A stretch of DNA of 64,000 nt, from positions 124,001 to 188,000 of the forward strand of contig CANDAG010000001.1 of NCBI GenBank assembly GCA_947382625.1, written 5' to 3'. Below are positions 60,990-64,000 of this stretch, piece after piece. How positions within the stretch are numbered: the stretch's first letter is position 1; each line of letters starts with the position of its first letter. This DNA comes from an uncultured Lachnospiraceae bacterium. GTDB taxonomy: Bacteria; Bacillota; Clostridia; Lachnospirales; Lachnospiraceae. The translations under genes were made by a program, and so were the position numbers. The notes under the pieces were generated by a model that saw nothing but the letters and a program-made list of their open reading frames with translations, was not told the DNA's origin and made no database searches.

Positions 60990-62114
60990 ATGACCAAAGA
61001 AAAAGAACACGATCAGAAAAAAACAATGGAACATGGAAATCCACTGCTTCGGGAGGCGGATCGGACCAACCAGTTCATCACCATCGGTGAGATCATGCTC
61101 AGGCTGACGCCGCCTAATTACGAAAAGATCCGCATGGCTTCCAGCTTTGAGGCCAGTTATGGCGGAAGCGAGGCAAATATTGCTCTGGCGCTTGCAAATC
61201 TGGGAATTGACAGTACTTTTTTTACCGTCATACCAAACAACAGTCTTGGAAAAAGCGCTATCCGTATGCTAAGGAGTAATGATGTCCACTGCACGCCGGT
61301 GATTTTAAGCACACCGGAGCAGACGCCTACCCACCGCATGGGGAGCTACTATCTGGAGACGGGATTCGGAATCCGTGCCAGTAAGGTGATCTATGACAGG
61401 AAGCATAGTGCGATTTCAGAGTTCGATTTTGACACGGTGGATCTGGATCAGCTCTTAGAGGGTTATACCTGGCTCCACTTAAGCGGGATCACTCCGGCGC
61501 TTTCAAAGGGATGCCAGAAGCTGATTTTAAACAGCCTTAAGATCGCTCAGAAAAAGGGGATCACGGTAAGCTTTGACGGAAATTTCCGGAGCAGTCTCTG
61601 GACATGGGAGGAGGCAAGGGATTTCTGTACCCAGTGTCTTCCTTATGTGAATGTGCTGATGGGAATCGAGCCGTATCATCTCTGGAGAGACGAGGGGGAT
61701 CACAGCAAGGGCGACGTAAAGGACGGTATTCCTCTTCAACCCAGCTATGAGCAGCAGGATGAAATTTTCCAGGCGTTTATAGAAAGATATCCGAACCTCA
61801 CCTGTATCGCCAGACACGTGCGTTATGCCCACAGCGGAAGCGAAAACAGCCTGAAGGCCTTTATGTGGTATGAGGGGCATACCTTTGAGAGTAAACTCTT
61901 TACGTTCAATATCTTAGACCGTGTGGGCGGCGGGGACGCCTTTGCCAGCGGCCTGATCTATGCCATAATGAACGGGTACAGACCCATGGATATCGTGAAT
62001 TTTGCCGTGGCCAGCAGCGCTATCAAGCATACCATTCGGGGGGACGCCAATATTACGGATGATGCGGCGGCGATCCGCAATCTGATGAATATGAATTATG
62101 ATATTAAGAGATAG
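60990..62114 (+). CDS. 2-keto-3-deoxygluconate kinase-like PfkB kinase
   Basis: 374 residues, longer than the usual 310-340. KdgK-like features are ITIGEIMLRLTPPNYEKI, ASYGGSEANIALALANLG, SFDGNFRSSLW and the catalytic RVGGGDAFASGL. The enzyme would phosphorylate 2-keto-3-deoxygluconate, an intermediate of uronic-acid use. The N-terminal 25 residues are a polar extension. AGGGGG precedes the start. No KDPG aldolase follows here, though the DapA-family lyase at 54773 could act on related compounds. Confidence 0.85.
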   Translation: MTKEKEHDQKKTMEHGNPLLREADRTNQFITIGEIMLRLTPPNYEKIRMASSFEASYGGSEANIALALANLGIDSTFFTVIPNNSLGKSAIRMLRSNDVHCTPVILSTPEQTPTHRMGSYYLETGFGIRASKVIYDRKHSAISEFDFDTVDLDQLLEGYTWLHLSGITPALSKGCQKLILNSLKIAQKKGITVSFDGNFRSSLWTWEEARDFCTQCLPYVNVLMGIEPYHLWRDEGDHSKGDVKDGIPLQPSYEQQDEIFQAFIERYPNLTCIARHVRYAHSGSENSLKAFMWYEGHTFESKLFTFNILDRVGGGDAFASGLIYAIMNGYRPMDIVNFAVASSAIKHTIRGDANITDDAAAIRNLMNMNYDIKR

Positions 62115-62119
62115 CTTAT

Positions 62120-62159
62120 GCTATAGTAAACGACAAAATAATTTGTCGTTTACTATAGC
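62120..62159. repeat. Long perfect palindrome, TATAGTAAACGAC family
   Basis: 18-base arms GCTATAGTAAACGACAAA (62120-62137) and its exact complement (62142-62159) with a 4-base centre. It lies 5 bases after the kinase stop and between convergent genes, so it may be a terminator in both directions. A GC-rich CCCCTCCGGGGG hairpin follows. Confidence 0.75.
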
Positions 62160-62193
62160 CCCTCCGGGGGATGCACACGATTTTGCAAAGGTA

Positions 62194-62526
62194 TTATTTC
62201 AGGGTATTTTCGTAATCTTGCATATCATGGTAAACACCAATGACATATACGTAAGTGCCAACAATCTTGTACAACATAAAATAGCTGTGTCGTTTTAAAT
62301 GGATAGTCCTGTATTCCAGTGCCCGGAGATCTGGATCATCGCAAAACTTTAGATTACCAGCTACATAAGAAAGTCTGTCGATGGTTTCTTTCATATCCTG
62401 CTCGACACTATAAGCCGCTTGGGTATTTTCCAGTTCATAAAAAATATAATCTAGAATCTTCTGGGTTTGAACTTCTGCATTAACTGTCAGTACGACTTCA
62501 AAAATCGTATCTTTGTTCCAGTCCAT
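62194..62526 (-). CDS. RelE/ParE-type toxin
   Basis: 110 residues from the ATG at 62526, chosen because AGAGG is 6 bases upstream; the longer frame would lie inside the antitoxin gene. The fold pattern is RelE/ParE-like: an N-terminal helix pair (TQKILDYIFYELENTQAAYS), LSYVAGNLKF, then IHLKRHSYFMLYKIVGTYVYVIGVYH in the last strands. RelE members cut mRNA on the ribosome and ParE members poison gyrase; which applies is unknown. It overlaps the end of the antitoxin by 29 bases. Confidence 0.8.
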   Translation of the reverse strand: MDWNKDTIFEVVLTVNAEVQTQKILDYIFYELENTQAAYSVEQDMKETIDRLSYVAGNLKFCDDPDLRALEYRTIHLKRHSYFMLYKIVGTYVYVIGVYHDMQDYENTLK

Positions 62527-62758
62527 CAAACACCTCTTCCGCTTTTCTGTACATGCCATTAGCAATTTCTGTTTCCGCGGTTTTTACATCATGCAGAAAA
62601 TCCTTTTTTAACATAGGCTTAAGCACCCTGCCAACGGGTTCATCAGTAGATTCAGCTCCCCGTTGTTGGAAGAGCTTCTGAATTAAATCTTGTATTTTGA
62701 TCAGATCAGCATCTGGTAATGTTTCCAGCATTGAGATTGTCTTTTCCAATGTACTCAT
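62498..62758 (-). CDS. Antitoxin partner of the RelE/ParE-type toxin
   Basis: 86-residue acidic protein preceded by GAGAGGAGG. The helical N-terminus (STLEKTISMLETLPDADLIK) and the charged tail fit an antitoxin that neutralises the product of the overlapping gene. Family is not clear by eye. Possible -10 TATAAT lies about 65 bases upstream on the same strand with a poor -35. Assignment rests on context and size. Confidence 0.72.
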   Translation of the reverse strand: MSTLEKTISMLETLPDADLIKIQDLIQKLFQQRGAESTDEPVGRVLKPMLKKDFLHDVKTAETEIANGMYRKAEEVFDGLEQRYDF

Positions 62759-62911
62759 TACAATCCTCCTCTCAAATGCATTTTACAGTGTATAATTTTG
62801 TTTAATATCTTTCCATTAATTATAACAATTAATTTGGCAAATATAAACCCTTTGAAGCATTTTCCTATTTCTATTGGAAAAAAGGTAGAAATGCGTTATA
62901 CTAACCAAGAG

Positions 62912-62926
62912 TTATAGTAAACGACA
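62912..62926. repeat. Half copy of the TATAGTAAACGAC palindrome
   Basis: TTATAGTAAACGACA matches one arm of the palindromic family; the second arm is missing. It lies upstream of the malic enzyme gene. Confidence 0.4.
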
Positions 62927-62968
62927 TTGAAAGAGGAAAAAGGCAATGGAAAGGACATGGTTATTAAA

Positions 62969-64000
62969 ATGGATTATGCAAAAGAATCGCTGAAAATGCA
63001 CTATGACTTAAAAGGCAAGCTGGAGGTGGTATCCCGGGCAAAGGTGGATTCCAAGGAGGCCTTAAGCCTGGCCTATACGCCGGGGGTAGCAACTCCCTGT
63101 CTGGAGATCCAGAAGGATGTAAACAAGAGCTTTGAGCTGACGAGACGCTGGAATACGGTTGCGGTAGTGACTGACGGGACGGCTGTTCTCGGACTGGGAG
63201 ATATCGGTCCTGAGGCCGGGATGCCCGTTATGGAAGGAAAATGCGTGCTGTTTAAGGAATTTGGCGGCGTGGACGCCATTCCCCTTTGTGTGCGCAGCAA
63301 GGATGTGGATGAGATCGTAAATACGGTCCGGCTGCTGGCAGGAAGCTTTGGCGGGGTAAACCTTGAGGATATTTCCGCGCCCAGGTGCTTTGAGATCGAA
63401 CAGAAGCTGAAGGAATGTTGCGATATTCCCATTTTCCATGATGATCAGCACGGAACGGCGGTGATCACCTTAGCGGGTATCATTAACGCGTTGAAGCTTG
63501 TGGGAAAGAAGCTGGAGGATGTAAAGATCGTCACTTCAGGAGCCGGGGCGGCAGGAATTGCCATTATCCGTCTCTTGATGTCTATGGGGCTTCGCAATGT
63601 AGTCATGACTGACCGTAAGGGCGCTATCTATGAGGGGCGCGAGGGGCTGAACGCCATCAAAGAGGAGATGGCCCATATCACCAATTTTGCACATGAAAAA
63701 GGGACTCTGGCAGATGTGATCAAGGGGGCGGATATTTTTATCGGTGTGTCTGCACCGGGAACATTGACCGGAGAGATGGTAAAGACCATGGCCAAGGATC
63801 CCATTATCTTTGCCTGTGCCAACCCGGTTCCGGAAATCTTCCCTGATGAGGCGAAGGCGGCAGGAGCAGCGGTGGTGAGTACAGGGCGTTCCGATTATCC
63901 CAACCAGGTGAACAATGTGCTCTGCTTCCCCGGCATCTTCCGCGGGGCTCTGGACATCAGGGCATCGGATATCAATGATGAGATGAAGGTGGCGGCCGCC
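62969..64000 (+). CDS. NAD(P)-dependent malic enzyme (3' end outside window)
   Basis: First 344 residues of a compact bacterial malic enzyme of about 390. Motifs are SLAYTPGVATPCLEI, TDGTAVLGLGDIGPEAGMPV, the substrate region FHDDQHGTAV and the nucleotide site TSGAGAAGIA. It decarboxylates malate to pyruvate with NAD(P) reduction. The start at ATG 62969 is the best fit to relatives; ATG 62957 is also possible with GAAAGG two bases upstream. It continues beyond the right edge. Confidence 0.9.
   Translation, partial: MDYAKESLKMHYDLKGKLEVVSRAKVDSKEALSLAYTPGVATPCLEIQKDVNKSFELTRRWNTVAVVTDGTAVLGLGDIGPEAGMPVMEGKCVLFKEFGGVDAIPLCVRSKDVDEIVNTVRLLAGSFGGVNLEDISAPRCFEIEQKLKECCDIPIFHDDQHGTAVITLAGIINALKLVGKKLEDVKIVTSGAGAAGIAIIRLLMSMGLRNVVMTDRKGAIYEGREGLNAIKEEMAHITNFAHEKGTLADVIKGADIFIGVSAPGTLTGEMVKTMAKDPIIFACANPVPEIFPDEAKAAGAAVVSTGRSDYPNQVNNVLCFPGIFRGALDIRASDINDEMKVAAA

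Overview
The window looks like chromosomal DNA of an anaerobic gut Firmicute, most likely a Lachnospiraceae-type Clostridia. The evidence is the family content: CUT1 sugar transporters of the LplB/YtcP type without their own ATPase, GH31 and GH43 hemicellulases, an anaerobic sulfatase maturase, adenine deaminase, fused haem-pathway enzymes, and many ATPase/nuclease and toxin-antitoxin genes. No rRNA, tRNA, CRISPR array, transposase or phage gene was recognised. The genus assignment is inference.

Layout. 1-16.6 kb is a plant-hemicellulose region. It holds the 3' part of a GH31 alpha-xylosidase, a lone RelB-like antitoxin, an AraC regulator, ABC cassette 1 (two permeases and a binding lipoprotein), a complete second GH31 gene that matches the first over all 624 visible bases except three silent changes, an ATPase/nuclease-like gene, a GH43 xylosidase, a second AraC regulator and ABC cassette 2, a paralogue of cassette 1 with permuted gene order. 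16.7-23.3 kb carries a GH43 arabinanase-like lipoprotein, a two-gene ABC exporter and another GH43. 23.4-25.4 kb has a RelB-PIN toxin-antitoxin pair and a radical-SAM sulfatase maturase. 25.4-30.4 kb has an ATPase/nuclease-like gene behind adenine deaminase, divergent from asnS.

30.5-41.5 kb is a tetrapyrrole block: hemA, a SirC-HemC fusion, a CobA-HemD fusion, hemB and hemL. This route makes uroporphyrinogen III and then precorrin-2/sirohydrochlorin. Downstream, after one ATPase gene, lies an 856-residue protein joining a CoA-disulfide reductase, a rhodanese domain and an AsrC-like sirohaem/iron-sulfur reductase, a plausible consumer of sirohaem. 41.5-48.1 kb is accessory DNA: an Rpn-type nuclease, a broken phosphotransferase gene, nested inverted repeats, another ATPase/nuclease-like gene with a tiny exported-protein ORF overlapping it, an HPr-like protein lacking the usual histidine, a HAD phosphatase and a LacI regulator.

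48.5-59.2 kb is the most coherent candidate for an undescribed pathway. A third ABC importer is followed by an 800-residue TIM-barrel hydrolase-like protein of unassigned family, a DapA/NanA-family aldolase, an IclR regulator, a ribokinase-like kinase, a KpsF/GutQ-like SIS isomerase and an inositol-monophosphatase-family enzyme. The set reads as import, cleavage, aldol/keto-acid chemistry, phosphorylation, isomerisation and dephosphorylation of an unknown sugar. 59.2-64 kb holds a structured repeat, a fifth ATPase/nuclease-like gene, a KDG-kinase-like gene, a RelE/ParE-type toxin-antitoxin pair and the start of a malic enzyme.

Several dispersed palindromic repeat families lie between genes: a REP-like unit with core TTCGCGAAGCG, a palindrome with arm TATAGTGAACGACAAA, and longer multi-hairpin elements at about 8.1, 42.8 and 59.4 kb.
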